A stretch of 64,000 nt of DNA from contig JADKAE010000012.1 in NCBI GenBank assembly GCA_016715405.1, positions 124,001 to 188,000 of the forward strand. The letters are read 5' to 3'. The stretch is from Saprospiraceae bacterium (lineage in GTDB: Bacteria > Bacteroidota > Bacteroidia > Chitinophagales > Saprospiraceae). The notes beneath the pieces were generated by a model. It worked only from the letters and a program-made list of their open reading frames with translations. It was not told where the DNA came from and searched no databases. Numbering within the stretch: position 1 is the first letter of the stretch; the number at the start of each line of letters is the position of its first letter. The position numbers were made by a program, and so were the translations under genes. This document shows positions 16,814 to 28,031 of the stretch, piece by piece.

Positions 16814-18533
16814 TTAATTGGGAATTGAAATGCTTAGTTTTGTGTTAAAAGACATATTATTTAATGTAATGCGTACCAGGTAAAAACCGCCTGCTAAACC
16901 GCTGCAATCCACTTCAATCAATTGCCTGCCTGCTGTAATGTATTGCTGATCCTGGCGTTGCACAACTCCATTCGCAGCGATTATATCAATATTAACAATA
17001 TCATCGGAGGGAGAGTTGATATAGCATGACGTGGTTGAAGGGGTAGGGTTGGGGAAAAATTCACCCACTTGAATTTGTGCTACAGGAAGTTGCAGGGTTA
17101 TCCAGTTTGAATAACTACCCGTGCCGTCAAAATCAAGCTGATAGAGCCGATAAAAGTAGTCGATGCCTTTTTTTACCTCCGTATCCGTATAAGAATAGTA
17201 TTGAGGCGATGTGCTTGTGCCCCAGCCATCAGTCCAATGAATGGTTTTGTAGTCCCTGCCGTTTTCGCTGCGCTGTATTTCAAATCCGGCATTGTTTGAT
17301 TCGGTAAGTGTCAGCCAGGATAACGCGATTTGGTCGTCTTGTGCTTCTCCGCGGAAGTAGGCCAGCTCTATGGGCAAAACCAGACAAACAGCCTCAAGAG
17401 TAGGTACATCGGGGCAACCCGCATTGCCCGAAACGGTTAATGTGCCCTACTAATCCCCATATTATTAATGGCGGTACAACTACCTGTGCAATCCAGCAGG
17501 TTGGGATTTGCCGTGATTTCTAGCCCGCCAGAGATATGGTGATGTTGGTAATGCCGTCGATATTGAAAATCAGATTGTTGTTTCTGATAACCAGGTTGCC
17601 ATTCACTGCCGTAATGCCGCTAAGGAAATCAATGTTAACCATCGCGTCATTGTTGATGATCTGTAAGTCTCCGTTGATTGTGCCCGTCAGACCGCTCAAA
17701 TCAATGGCATTGTTGGCAAGATTGAGGTTGTTGAGAAATGTAAGCCCACCTCCCAGCGATGTAAGTGCGCCTAGTCCGGTAGCGTCAATTAGGGCATTGT
17801 TGTTTCTAATAGTCAAACTTCCCCCTATGGTAGCCAGGCCTGACAGTGCGTCCAGGTTGTCCAGCGCTCCGTTTTGTTGAATGAGGACACTCCCGCCCAC
17901 GCTGGTAATGTTATCCAGACCTGATAAATCGGTAATCAGCGGTAGGGTTCGGATACTTAACCCACCGGTTATCTGGGAAATACCGAACAAACCCAAAATA
18001 TCGCTTAGCAACGGGTTATTAACGATGGTCACGGCCCCAACCACTCCGTTCAGACTCAGTAAACCGTCTATATTTTGTAGGATTGCGTTGTTTTGAATAT
18101 TAAGATTTCCATCAAAATTGCCCAGATTGATTAGCCCGTTTACATCAATTAACAGCAAGTTGTCTTGAATCGTCAGGTTACCTCCCACCGCAATGATGGA
18201 GAGAAAATCGTCGAGATGCAGCAAAAAGTTGTTATTGTTGAGGAGGAGGTTGCCGCCAATGGTTTGCAGCATGTTTAATCCGTCGAAATCGGTGAGCAGG
18301 GCGTTGTTTCTTATGATTAAATTACCCCCAACGTGCGTAAGACCGGCAAGTCCATCCAGATTCATGATGGGATCAATGGCAGCACTTTCGATAATCAGAT
18401 TTCCGGTTGTCGATGTGCAGGCAAAAGCATCTACCTGTGTTTGCGTTGTAAGGGTAAAATTACCCACACAACCCTGGCTGTATACCCCCGCACTCCATAC
18501 AAGTGCAGCTAATAACATGTAAATTTTCTTCAT
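16814..18533 (-). CDS. T9SS-exported protein with repeated beta-solenoid (receptor L-domain-like) units (two frameshifts)
   Basis: The protein starts at ATG 18533 with a signal peptide (MKKIYMLLAALVWSAGVYSQ). Residues 40-335 are about 12 copies of a unit of about 22-24 residues, alternating 'IGGNLxIxNNxxL' and 'DFDGLxxLxxV'. This is a leucine-rich solenoid like receptor L-domain/BspA-type repeats. Breaks near 17530 and 17446 connect this part, through a short linker (LEITANPNLLDCTGSCTA), to 16814-17377. That segment holds a fibronectin-like region (WLTLTESNNAGFEIQRS) and a C-terminal type A sorting domain (VGEFFPNPT... to the stop). It is probably a cell-surface adhesin or recognition protein. 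Joined length is about 572 residues. Confidence 0.82.
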
Positions 18534-18559
18534 AGTTGCTTTGTTAAGTGTTTCACATG

Positions 18560-18591
18560 TAAAAGTACTAAAACTATATGCGTTTATCAAA
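18560..18591 (-). promoter_or_regulatory. predicted promoter of the T9SS repeat-protein gene
   Basis: Minus strand: TTTG at 18591-18588, 20 bases, then TACTTTTA at 18567-18560 (seven of eight matches to TAnnTTTG plus flank). It lies 27 bases upstream of the start codon. Confidence 0.4.
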
Positions 18592-18641
18592 TCATTAAAT
18601 GAAAATGACTTTTGTTATTAGTCAATACCAGTAGTTTTCCG

Positions 18642-18649
18642 TATCTTTG
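18642..18649 (+). promoter_or_regulatory. predicted -7 box of gyrA
   Basis: TATCTTTG, a perfect TAnnTTTG, is 36 bases before the gyrA start. A TTTG stands 27 bases upstream (18611-18614), too far for the usual spacing, so only the -7 element is supported. Confidence 0.35.
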
Positions 18650-18685
18650 GCCGTCTTTTTGAGAGACTAAACACTACTATTATAC

Positions 18686-21300
18686 ATGTCATCTGATCAG
18701 CGAATTATTCCCGTTAATATTGAGGAACAAATGAAGTCGGCTTACATTGACTACTCTATGTCAGTCATTGTATCGCGGGCTCTGCCGGACGTGAGAGACG
18801 GGCTAAAACCGGTTCACCGCCGAGTGCTTTACGGCATGTCGGAATTAGGGCTTGGCTATGGTAAAGCACACAAAAAATCTGCCAGAATAGTAGGGGAGGT
18901 GTTGGGTGAAATACCACCCGCACGGCGACGCGTCGGTGTACGACACGATGGTGCGCATGGCCCAGGACTGGTCGCTGCGCTATCCGCTTGTGGACGGCCA
19001 GGGCAACTTCGGTTCTATGGACGGCGACAGCCCCGCAGCCATGCGTTATACAGAGGCACGCCTCAATCGCATCAGCGACGAAATGCTGGCCGATATTAAT
19101 AAGGATACCGTCGATTTTACACTAAATTTCGACGATTCTCTGGAAGAACCCACCGTACTTCCCGCCAGGCTTCCCAATTTGCTGGTGAACGGCGCTTCGG
19201 GTATCGCAGTAGGTATGGCCACCAATATGATGCCCCACAACCTCAGCGAGGTCGTTGACGGCATCGTAGCCACGGTAAACAACCCCGAAATCACGATCGA
19301 CGAGTTGATGGAGTTTATCAAAGCGCCTGATTTTCCTACCGGCGGTATTATCTATGACTATCAGGGCATCAAAGAGGCCTTCCATACCGGCAGGGGGCGC
19401 GTAGTGGTGCGCGGAAGGGCGGAAATCCAGGATGACAGCGGCCGGGAGGTTATTATTATCACGGAAATACCCTACCAGGTCAATAAGGCTTCGCTTGTGG
19501 CTAAAATCGCCGACCTGGTCAATGAAAAAAGAATTGAAGGGATCAGCGATGTCAGGGACGAATCTGACCGCAACGGCGTGCGCGTCGTAGTGGAGGTAAA
19601 ACGCGATGCCCTGGCTAACGTGATCTTGAGCCAACTTTATAAGTATACGCCGCTACAATCTTCTTATGGCGTAAATAATATAGCGCTGGTCAACGGAAGA
19701 CCCATGACCCTTTCGCTCAAAGATATGATTACGGAATTCATCAAGTTCCGTATCGAGGTCATTGTGCGCCGGGCTAAATTTGACTTGAAAAAGGCGCTTT
19801 CCCGCGCGCATATCCTGGCGGGCTTACTTGTAGCCCTCGATTATATTGACGCGGTTATCGAACTGATCAGGGCCTCTAAAAACCCTGATGAAGCCCGCGA
19901 GGGCCTTATGAAAGGCGGATTTATTAGCGACCTCGACCTGTTTTGGGAAAAATTCCGCACACTTATCGACGAGGTAAGCACCGACGAATTCCCGTCCTCG
20001 AAGGTAATGTCCTCTCTGAAGAACAGGCTAAGGCTATCCTCGGAAATGCGTCTGCAGCGCCTTACCGGCCTGGAACGCGATAAGATCCAGGAGGAATACG
20101 ACGAGATCCAACGCCGCATTCACGAATTGCGCGAAATTCTCGCCAGCGAAATCCTTCAGCGCGAGGTGGTCAAACAAGAATTGCTCGATATCAAGGAAAA
20201 ATACGGCGACGCCCGCCGCACCGAAATCAGCTATTCTGACGTCGATATCAGCATAGAAGACCTGATTAAGGATGAAGATGTAGCCATTACGATCTCTCAT
20301 TTAGGCTATATCAAGCGCACACCTGTCGCAGAATACCGTACACAGGGCAGGGGAGGACGCGGCTCGCAGGGTAGCAAAACGCGCGATGCCGACTTTATAG
20401 AGCACCTCTTTGTGGCCAGTAACCACAATTATCTGCTGCTATTCACCGAGCAGGGCAAATGCTACTGGCTGCGCGCATATGAAATTCCGGAAGCCAGCAA
20501 AACGTCCAGCGGGCGAGTTATACAAAATATCCTCTCGCTTCCCAAAGAAGACAAGATCAGGGCTTATATTATTGTGAAGGACCTGACGGATAAGGAATTT
20601 CTTGACAACCATTTTATTATGTTCTGTACCCGCCGGGGTATGGTCAAGAAAACCGCAGTAGAGGCTTTTTCACGCCCCCGGGCAGGCGGTATTATCGCGA
20701 TTACGATTAACGAAGACGACCAGTTGCTGGAAGCTCGCCTTACCAGCGGCGCCCACGAGATTTTTATTGCTACTCGCAATGGCAACGCTATTCGCTTCAA
20801 CGAATCCAAAGTTCGCGCAATGGGCCGTTCAGCTGCCGGCGTCATCGGTGTTACGCTCAACGACGGCGGTAATAATGAAGTAGTAGGCATGGTGTGCGTA
20901 GCCCCCGATGATAAAGAGTCTACTATCCTTGTGGTCTCTGAAAAAGGCAACGGCAAACGCTCCGATATAGACGATTACCGACTCACCGGCCGCGGCGGCA
21001 AAGGCGTCAAAACGATGCAGGTGACCGACAAGACGGGCGCCGTAATTGCTATTAAAACGGTAGTAGAAGACGACGACCTCATGATTACGACTAAATCCGG
21101 TATCGTTATTCGTATGCCAGTCTCCGATATCAGGTTATGGGGCGTGCCACCCAGGGCGTTCGCGTGATCAGGCTGGATGATGACGAGGAAATTGCAGATG
21201 TAACGGTACTTTTAAGCAGTCTGCCGTGGAAGAAGCAGAAGCAGAAGAAGTTGTGGAAGCAGAAGAAGGTACGGAACCAGAACAAACCCCTGAGGCCTGA
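18686..21300 (+). CDS. gyrA: DNA gyrase subunit A (three frameshifts)
   Basis: GyrA is the DNA-cleaving subunit of gyrase, which introduces negative supercoils. The N-terminus (IEEQMKSAYIDYSMSVIVSR) runs to 18907. The base at 18908 looks extra: skipping it gives VLGKYHPHGDASVYDTMVRM. The active-site tyrosine is in AAMRYTEARL. A GyrA-box-like QGRGGRGSQGSK is near residue 555, in the C-terminal wrapping domain. A second break near 21130 (a lost G) joins MPVSDIR to VMGRATQGVRVIRLDDDEE. A third near 21211 leads into an acidic tail of about 28 residues ending EPEQTPEA, typical of Bacteroidota GyrA. The reconstructed length of about 871 residues is normal. As written it would be truncated at 19099, which an essential gene could not tolerate. 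Confidence 0.95.
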
Positions 21301-21403
21301 ATTTAACGAAATCTTGACACACCAGACAGCCATTTTGATGTGTCATTTTCGTTTTATTACGTCTAAAAATTTGTAACTTACTTCTATAATCAAACTCAGC
21401 ATT

Positions 21404-22733
21404 ATGAAAAAGTTGATCTTCGGTCTGTCTGTCATGGTGTTTCTCTCCGGGACGCTGACGGCACAAGAGGATGCCAAAAAAGCACTCAGGGATGCAGGCA
21501 AAGCCATGGGCGCCTACAACCTTGATCCCACTAACAATAAATCCAAGCTACAGGAGGCAGTCACAGCTATCGATGTCGCCGCAGCCGGTCCAGAGACTAG
21601 CGTGATGGGCAAAACCTGGCAAACGAAAGGCGAAATCTACAATGAAATTGCTACCCAGATTGTCACAGTTCGCCAACTCGGCCTGGGTAAATTAGAGGAT
21701 CTGCCCAAAGTAGAGCAGCCCGCTCTACAAGCAAGTACGGCTTTTCAAAAAGCTTTAGAACTTTCCGAGAAGAAGTATGAGAAAAAAGACGCTTTGAAAG
21801 GTCTCCAAGTAGCCCAGTCTCATTTGTACAATCTCGGTATTTTTGCTTACGAAGACAAAAACTACGCGCTGGCTTTCAGCGACTTCCAGGAAGTACTGAA
21901 AGTACACGATATTCTGACGGCCAACGAAGAAGCCAGCTCGCTCAATACGCCTGAAGCAATTAATGATCAGATGTATATCACCGGTCTTGCCGGTCTGAAT
22001 GCCGAGAAAGTGGCAGAAGCAAAGCCGTATTTTGAGAAGTTGTATGCCGGTAGCTACGATAAACCCGCTATCTACGAGGCGCTCTATAAGATCAAAGCAG
22101 AAGAAAATATCGAGGATGCGTATAAGTATCTTGAAACGGGTCGCAAAAAATATCCCGACGATATCTCCCTGCTGTTTGCCGAAATTAACCACTACCTGCG
22201 CCTGAATAAACTCGATGAATTGATCGGTGAGCTGAAAATGGCTATCGAAAAAGAACCGAATAACGTTTCGCTCTACTCTACGCTGGGTAACGTCTATGAC
22301 AACCTCTACCAGCGCGAATATGCAGCAGGTAACACGGCTAAAGCCGACGAATACTTCAATAGTGCTTTCGATTATTACAACCAGGCACTTTCAAAAGAAC
22401 CCAATTTCCTGGATGCCATTTATAGCATTGGCGCTTTGTATTACAACAAAGCCGCTACGATGTCGAAAGATCTCAATGCACTCGCCAATGACCTTAGCAA
22501 AGAAGGCCAGCGCAAATACGACGTTATGCACAAGGAAATTGAAGTGCAATTCGATAAAGCATTGCCCTATTTCCAGAAAGCAGAATCACTCAATCCTAAC
22601 GATGTCAATACTCTGATTGCATTGAAGGAGATTTTTGCCCGCAAAGACGATTTTGAGAAATCAACGAGTTCAAAAACGCTTTGAAGTGGTAAATGGTGGT
22701 GGCAAAAACGAGACCCCTTACTTTAAACAATAA
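21404..22733 (+). CDS. secreted tetratricopeptide-repeat protein (two C-terminal frameshifts)
   Basis: The signal peptide covers residues 1-20 (ending GTLTAQ). The rest, about 420 residues, is helical with TPR-like repeats (AFQKALELSEKKY, LYNLGIFAYEDKNYALAFSDF, LYSTLGNVYDNLYQREYAAG, DAIYSIGALYYNKA). The long frame stops at 22684. Two one-base losses in A runs (22663-22664 and 22672-22676) would extend it to 22733 with FKKRFEVVNGGGKNETPYFKQ. This glycine-rich tail, which I place from general familiarity with Bacteroidota periplasmic TPR proteins, also explains the position of the terminator at 22757. It probably acts as a protein-interaction scaffold. No enzymatic motif is present. Confidence 0.8.
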
Positions 22734-22756
22734 GCTCGGTTTGTAGTTTATAATGG

Positions 22757-22787
22757 GCGTCCCACAAGTCATCGGCTTGTGGGACGC
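22757..22787 (+). terminator. hairpin terminator behind the TPR gene
   Basis: A 12-base perfect stem (GCGTCCCACAAG at 22757-22768 with 22776-22787) encloses a 7-base loop and is followed by a T-rich stretch. It begins 24 bases after the reconstructed TPR stop codon. It lies inside the first codons of the open frame that continues into the photolyase, which argues that those codons are not translated. Confidence 0.75.
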
Positions 22788-22813
22788 TCTGTTTGTCTCC
22801 ACTTATGCCGTTT

Positions 22814-24117
22814 ATGGAAAAGAAATTGCCGTTTTTTGGTTTCGCCGCGACCTGCGCCTGCACGACAGTGCAGGGCTGTATAATGCGCTGAAATCAGGCC
22901 GGCCTGTACTGCCCCTGTTTGTTTTTGATTCCGATATTCTTGACAGCCTGACTGATCGCAGCGATGCCCGGGTGTCGTTTATTCACCAGGAGCTTACCCA
23001 CATGGACAAGCAATTGCGTGAACTGGGCAGCGGCATGCTGGTCAAATACGGCCGGCCAATTGATGTGTGGCGCCAAGTGCTGCAGTCTTTTCCCGTAAAA
23101 GCTGTTTTTACCAATAGTGATTATGAACCGTATGCCCTGGAAAGAGACCGCGCTGTCGGTTCATTGCTCAAGGAGACGGGCATTTCATTCGCCAGTTTCA
23201 AAGACCATGTCATTTTTGAAAAAGATGAAGTAACGAAAGACGACGGTTCGCCCTATACGGTTTTTACCCCGTATAGCCGAAAATGGCGCACGATACTACC
23301 TCCAGGCCTGATGCCCTTGCAGCCTTCGATACCGCTCCGTATTTTCACGGGTTTATACAGCAGCCCCACCTTCCGGCCTTGCCCACATTGGCCGACATAG
23401 GATTTCAGGCTTCCGACCTCCCATTCCGCCTAAATCAAGCCAGGGCCTGATTAAAACTACGACAAAACCCGCGACTTTCCGGCTATCGAGGGCACTTCCA
23501 GGCTGGGCATCCATTTCCGCTTTGGCACGATCAGCATTCGCGAAAAAGCGCAACGCGCATTAGAGCTCAATCAAGTGTATGTCAACGAACTAATCTGGCG
23601 CGACTTTTACGCCCAGATTTTATATCATTTTCCGCAAGTAGTGACCCGGGCTTTCCGGCCGGAATACGATCGGATACAATGGCGCAATGATGAAGGTGAA
23701 TTTATGCGCTGGTGCGAGGGGCGCACGGGGTATCCCATTGTTGATGCGGGTATGCGCGAGCTGAATGCCACCGGGTATATGCACAACCGGGTGCGCATGA
23801 TTACGGCCAGTTTTCTCACCAAACACCTGTTAATCGACTGGCGCTGGGGAGAGGCTTATTTTGCTTCTAAGCTGCTCGATTTCGATCTGGCAAGCAATAA
23901 CGGCGGCTGGCAATGGGCTGCGGGCTGCGGCACGGATGCAGCGCCTTATTTCGGGTGTTTAATCCGACTGCCCAACAACAAAAATTCGACAAAGACTTCT
24001 TATACGTCAGGCAATGGGTGCCGGAGTGGGAGTGCGGATTACCTGGCGCCCATAGTCGATCATGCATTTGCTCGGGCAAGGTGTCTTCAAACTTATAAAG
24101 AAGCGCTGAGCCGCTGA
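22814..24117 (+). CDS. phr: deoxyribodipyrimidine photolyase (at least four frameshifts)
   Basis: Photolyase repairs UV-induced pyrimidine dimers using light, FADH2 and an antenna cofactor. The frame is open from 22753, but that start lies in a terminator hairpin. ATG 22814 with one more A in the run 22818-22821 gives MEKEIAVFWFRRDLRLHD, the expected N-terminus. The antenna domain runs to TVFTPYSRKWR near 23290. After breaks near 23305 and 23450 the FAD-binding domain continues (SRLGIHFRFGTISIREKA, ELIWRDFYAQILYHFP, WCEGRTGYPIVDAGMREL, WRWGEAYFASKLLDFD). Two more breaks near 23950 and 24025 precede the end at 24117. It overlaps coaE tail to tail by 25 bases. Confidence 0.88.
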
Positions 24118-24683
24118 TGTATCGCCATGACTTGCGGGATTAACGGATGTTCGCCATCGTTGTAAATTAAGTAGTCGGCGCGCGCTACTTTTTCCGCTTC
24201 CGGCATTTGCTGGTTTATTCTTGCCGCCACTTCTTCTTCCGTGCTATTGTCGCGTGCCACCACCCGCTGTATCCGAAGCGGTTCGGGCGCTGTGACCACA
24301 ATAACGCCGTCGAGTTGTGTATACCCGCCACTTTCGTATATCAAGGCCGCCTCCTTTAGCGCGTAGGGCGCATGGCTTTGTTGCTGAAACCATCGCTCCC
24401 CGTCTTCAAAAACGGCAGGATGCACAATGGCATTGAGATGTTGGAGCAGGCTTCGGTCGTTAAACGCAAGCTGCGCCAGGTATTTTCGGTTTAATTCGCC
24501 TTCCACCGTATAGGCATCGGAGCCGAATAACTCTTTTATAGCAGCCACCAGCTTTTTATCATGGTTCATCAGCCATTTAGCGCGTTCATCGGCATAGTAG
24601 ATGGGGATGCCCAACGTTTCAAATATGCGGCAAACCGTGGTTTTTCCACTGCCGATGCCTCCGGTGATGCCGATCTTTTTCAT
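24093..24683 (-). CDS. coaE: dephospho-CoA kinase
   Basis: CoaE phosphorylates dephospho-CoA in the last step of coenzyme A synthesis. The 196-residue product has the P-loop GGIGSGKTT at residues 8-16, followed by YYADERAKWLM, which corresponds to the conserved DAD region of the substrate site. The lid-region pattern VVARDNSTEEEVAARI and the terminal RADYLIYNDG also fit. Length is normal. It is read in the opposite direction to both neighbours. Confidence 0.95.
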   Translation of the reverse strand: MKKIGITGGIGSGKTTVCRIFETLGIPIYYADERAKWLMNHDKKLVAAIKELFGSDAYTVEGELNRKYLAQLAFNDRSLLQHLNAIVHPAVFEDGERWFQQQSHAPYALKEAALIYESGGYTQLDGVIVVTAPEPLRIQRVVARDNSTEEEVAARINQQMPEAEKVARADYLIYNDGEHPLIPQVMAIHQRLSASL

Positions 24684-24869
24684 AATACCAATTTTAAAGT
24701 AAAGTAGGAATAGATGAGCGTACTAATATGAATTCTTAAAACATATTTTACTCAGACGAAATTTTCTTATCAATTTTAAATTATTAAAACAAACTCCAAA
24801 AAATAAATTTCAAGCCAAACTCTCTCCAACCAACGCCAATTTCCTATTTTCGGAAAAATTAAACACCGC

Positions 24870-25895
24870 ATGACCACTCGAAACTGGATCGCCGCAGTTG
24901 TACTGATGGGGCTTATGACCGGGGTAGGAGAGAGGCTGCTCGCACAAGACCTGCATTTCTCGCAGTACTACAACGCCCCGCTCAATACCAGTCCGGCGCT
25001 AACCGGCGTATTCTCCGGCGATATCCGCATGGGCGCCAATGCCCGGCAACAGTGGGCGAGTGTGCCGGTGCCTTACCTGACTTTTTCGGGTTACTACGAC
25101 CGCAAGATTTATGTGCCGGGGCTGACTAATGGCTTACTGGGAGGCGGCATTTTATTCAATTACGATAAAGCCGGCGACGGCAATCTGAGCTGGGCGCAAA
25201 TAGGTTTAGCCGCGTCATATACCCAGCAAATAGCGGAGACGCATTACCTGACCGGTGGCGCCATGCTGCAATTGGGTCAACGCGCATTTGATCCAACTAA
25301 GCTTAATTTCGACGATCAATACAACGGCGACATCTTTGACCCCACGTTGGCTTCCGCCGAGTCTTTCCCAAAAACCTCCGTAGCCTACACCGATCTCTCT
25401 GCGGGTATCAACTGGCTGATGATTTCAAGAGATAATCGAAATGAAATAGTTGCCGGCATAGCCTTTTACCACTTAACCCAACCCGCAGTAGGTTTTTTTG
25501 ACGATCGCAGCGCTACTTTGCCCATGAGATCGGCAGTCTATACGCATGGTGTTGTCCAGGTAGCTGAAAAATTGGATGTAGTCGTCCATGGCGCCTGGCA
25601 ATTGCTGTCGCCGCAGCGGGAAATTCTGGCCGGCGCCGGCGCCCGGTATCACTTGTTAGTAACCCCTTTACAAATCATTGCATTACAAGCAGGACTTTCT
25701 TACCGCTTGTCGGATGCGCTCATCCCGCATATCGAATTGCACTACAACGATTGGATGGTAGGATTGAGTTATGATATCAATACTTCGCCTTTTCAGGTGG
25801 CTACCGCAAGGCGTGGCGGACCCGAAATTTCCCTGCGGTATATCATCACCAAAGTGAAGCCGCCAGATGCGTTTAAATCATGTCCGGTATTTTAG
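24870..25895 (+). CDS. PorP/SprF family type IX secretion membrane protein
   Basis: This 341-residue outer-membrane protein carries a signal peptide (cleavage near GERLLAQ, residue 26). It then has the hallmark of the family, DLHFSQYYNAPLNTSPALTG, and many amphipathic strands (YLTFSGYYDRKIYVPGL, GAGARYHLLVTPLQIIALQA), ending with CPVF. PorP/SprF proteins take part in type IX secretion and gliding, and genomes carry many copies, each usually paired with a PorE-like or adhesin gene. That fits the TPR-propeller-OmpA gene that follows. The stop codon TAG overlaps the left end of a palindromic element. Confidence 0.92.
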   Translation: MTTRNWIAAVVLMGLMTGVGERLLAQDLHFSQYYNAPLNTSPALTGVFSGDIRMGANARQQWASVPVPYLTFSGYYDRKIYVPGLTNGLLGGGILFNYDKAGDGNLSWAQIGLAASYTQQIAETHYLTGGAMLQLGQRAFDPTKLNFDDQYNGDIFDPTLASAESFPKTSVAYTDLSAGINWLMISRDNRNEIVAGIAFYHLTQPAVGFFDDRSATLPMRSAVYTHGVVQVAEKLDVVVHGAWQLLSPQREILAGAGARYHLLVTPLQIIALQAGLSYRLSDALIPHIELHYNDWMVGLSYDINTSPFQVATARRGGPEISLRYIITKVKPPDAFKSCPVF

Positions 25896-26055
25896 AGCTT
25901 GTTTGGACATTCGTCAATTGGCTACAAGCGGCCAATTTTGTTTTATATTTCGTTGCGTTTTTTCGCCGTAGCTGCCGGCTACGCCTGCAAAACGCGCCTC
26001 GTCTAAACCAAAATTTGCTCGCTTTCGCTCAATCACGAAAATCCAAACAAGCTCT
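25894..26055. mobile_element. MITE-like palindromic element between the porP-like and porE-like genes
   Basis: The terminal inverted repeats are perfect: AGAGCTTGTTTGGA (25894-25907) and TCCAAACAAGCTCT (26042-26055). A 3-base TTA flanks a 13-base version of the repeat on both sides (25892-25894, 26055-26057), as a target duplication would. Inside is a shorter palindrome, CGTAGC-TGCCG-GCTACG (25967-25983). At about 160 bases with no coding capacity, it resembles a non-autonomous miniature element. No transposase is in the window. Confidence 0.6.
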
Positions 26056-26062
26056 TAGAAAA

Positions 26063-28029
26063 ATGAATATGGCATTTGCAAAATACTATACAAGCGTAGC
26101 GGTAATCTGCCTGTTGGCTCATCCGAATTTTGCGCAACCTTTCAAGGCTTACCTGAATGCGGGACAAACATCGGCTGCTCAGAATGACCACTATGCCGCA
26201 ATGCATTACCTGGGCAAAGCCATTGAGCTGCGTCCCGACGCCCTGCAGGCACAATACCTTTACGCCGAGTCTGCACGCCGGTTCAATGCCTTTGAATTGG
26301 CGGAGGCAGCCTATAAAAAAGTACTCGAACTCGATAAAAAGGGCGAGTTTCCGCTCACGCTGTTTTGGCTGGGGAAAGTCTGCCAGTCGATGGGTAACTA
26401 TTCCGCAGCGCAGGACCACTACGACCAGTTTCTGGCACTGCATCCCGATGGCGAACAAGCCAGGCTGGCCCGGGAGGCCATATCTTCCTGCCAATGGGCG
26501 GCCGGCCAATCTCCGGATACGTATTCGCTACGCGCGCTTGGCAAAAGTGTAAACTCCGGCTTCTCGGAATTTGCGCCGGTTCAGGCAGGGGATACCCTTT
26601 ATTTTACTTCTTATCGTTTTGATTATAATGAAGATACGCGCAAACCCAAGCGCAAGCTGTCGAAAGCTATGATGACTGTGAAGGGTGGGAGAGGGCGCCC
26701 CCTGGCAAAGCCGTTTAATGAAGATGAAAAACATACCGCGCACGTGGCGTTTAGTTTAAATAAAAAACGACTTTACTACACCATTTGCGAATTCGTTAAC
26801 GCCGCTGATATCCGTTGCGCCATTTACTACCGGGAAAAAGACAAGCGCAACCGCTGGAAGGAACCCGCTGTTAAGTTGCCGCCCGGCATCAATGCGCCTG
26901 GGTTTACGGCTACCCAGCCATGTATAGGCTACGACTCGCTTTTGCAAAAAGAAGTGCTTTATTTTACAAGCGATCGCCCGGGAGGCAGAGGCGCTTTGGA
27001 TGTTTGGGCGGCCATCGTTGAAAGTGGAGAAAACAAATTTGGCGAGCCCATCTCCTTAGAAGCCGTCAATACGCCGGGCAACGACGTGACGCCATTTTTC
27101 CACACACCCTCCCAAACGCTGTATTTTAGCAGCGATAGCCGTCAGGGATTTGGAGGCTACGATATATATCGCTACGCGAAAGGCAGCGAAATTGTCCCGC
27201 TGGCGCCGCCGTTTAATTCCAGCTATAACGACTTGTACTATTCAAGCGGTGCAGACGGCAAAAGCGGCTTTCTGGCATCGAATCGCCCTGGCACGCAGTA
27301 TCTCGACCCTGCCATGAAGGCGTGTTGCAACGATATTTTTGAATTCGCCTATGCCCCGCCGCCGCCACCGGCCAATGAGCCGGCGCCCACCACCGAAATA
27401 CCTCCCTTGCCGAGTGTACCCAGTTTTGAACCCAAAGAACCCGGTGCCCAGGCGCCTGGAAGACTTTTTGCCACTGGCCCTGTATTTCGACAACGACGAA
27501 CCCGACAGGCGAACCCGGAAATCAACCACCCGACAAACGTATGCGCAAACCTATGAGCGCTATTATGCGCGCAAAACGGAATATATCACCGCCTACGCCT
27601 CCCCGCTGAAAGAAGCCGACCAGGAAGAGGCGGAAACCCTCATGGATGCCTTTTTTTGAAGAGAAAGTGAACAAAGGCTACGAGTGGCTGCTGCGGTTTT
27701 CTGAGATTTTACACGAACGGCTGGTAGCCGGCCACCAGGTGGAGATTTTCATCAAAGGTTTTACAAGCCCAAGAGCGCAAAGCGATTACAACCTGTCGCT
27801 GGGCCGCAGGCGAATCAGCAGCCTGCGCAATCATTTTGATACCTACCGCGAAGGATTGTTTTCGTCCTTTCTGAAATCCGGACAATTGATTATCACCGAG
27901 CGTTCTTTTGGCGAGGCGACTGCCGCTGCCGGAGTTAGCGACGACCTGTTCGACCTGCGCAACTCGGTATTCAGCATCGGCGCCGCCAACGAACGCAGGG
28001 TAGAAATTGTGGAGATTAAATCGCAGTAA
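26063..28029 (+). CDS. PorE-like TPR, PD40 propeller and OmpA-domain protein (two frameshifts)
   Basis: I start at ATG 26063, giving a signal peptide (MNMAFAKYYTSVAVICLLAH...FAQ). The longer in-frame start at 25880 would translate the palindromic element. TPR repeats come first (residues 30-140), then a PD40/WD40-like propeller (FSEFAPVQAGDTLYFTSYRF, YFTSDRPGGRGALDVWAA, TLYFSSDSRQGFGGYDIYRY). A proline-rich linker follows (APPPPPANEPAPTTE), then an OmpA-like peptidoglycan-binding domain (LALYFDNDEPD, GFTSPRAQSDYNLSLGRRR). Breaks near 27460 and at the T run 27651-27657 divide it. The architecture matches T9SS PorE-type proteins, which anchor the secretion machinery to peptidoglycan. It pairs with the porP-like gene. 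Confidence 0.85.
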
Positions 28030-28031
28030 GA

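Noticed and set aside
17536..18500. Regularly spaced short DNA repeats that could be a CRISPR array
   Set aside because: The period (66-72 bases) is a multiple of three, the repeats vary at third positions, and they encode solenoid units of a secreted protein. No cas genes are present.
18686..21300. Programmed frameshifting or an intein in gyrA
   Set aside because: No insertion of extra protein sequence occurs, the breaks are single-base, and similar breaks occur in many unrelated genes of the window.
22753..22813. Upstream in-frame start for the photolyase
   Set aside because: These codons coincide with a perfect 12-base hairpin that terminates the TPR gene, and the encoded residues do not fit the photolyase N-terminus.
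25880..26062. N-terminal extension of the PorE-like protein
   Set aside because: It would translate the MITE-like element. The ATG at 26063 begins a proper signal peptide.
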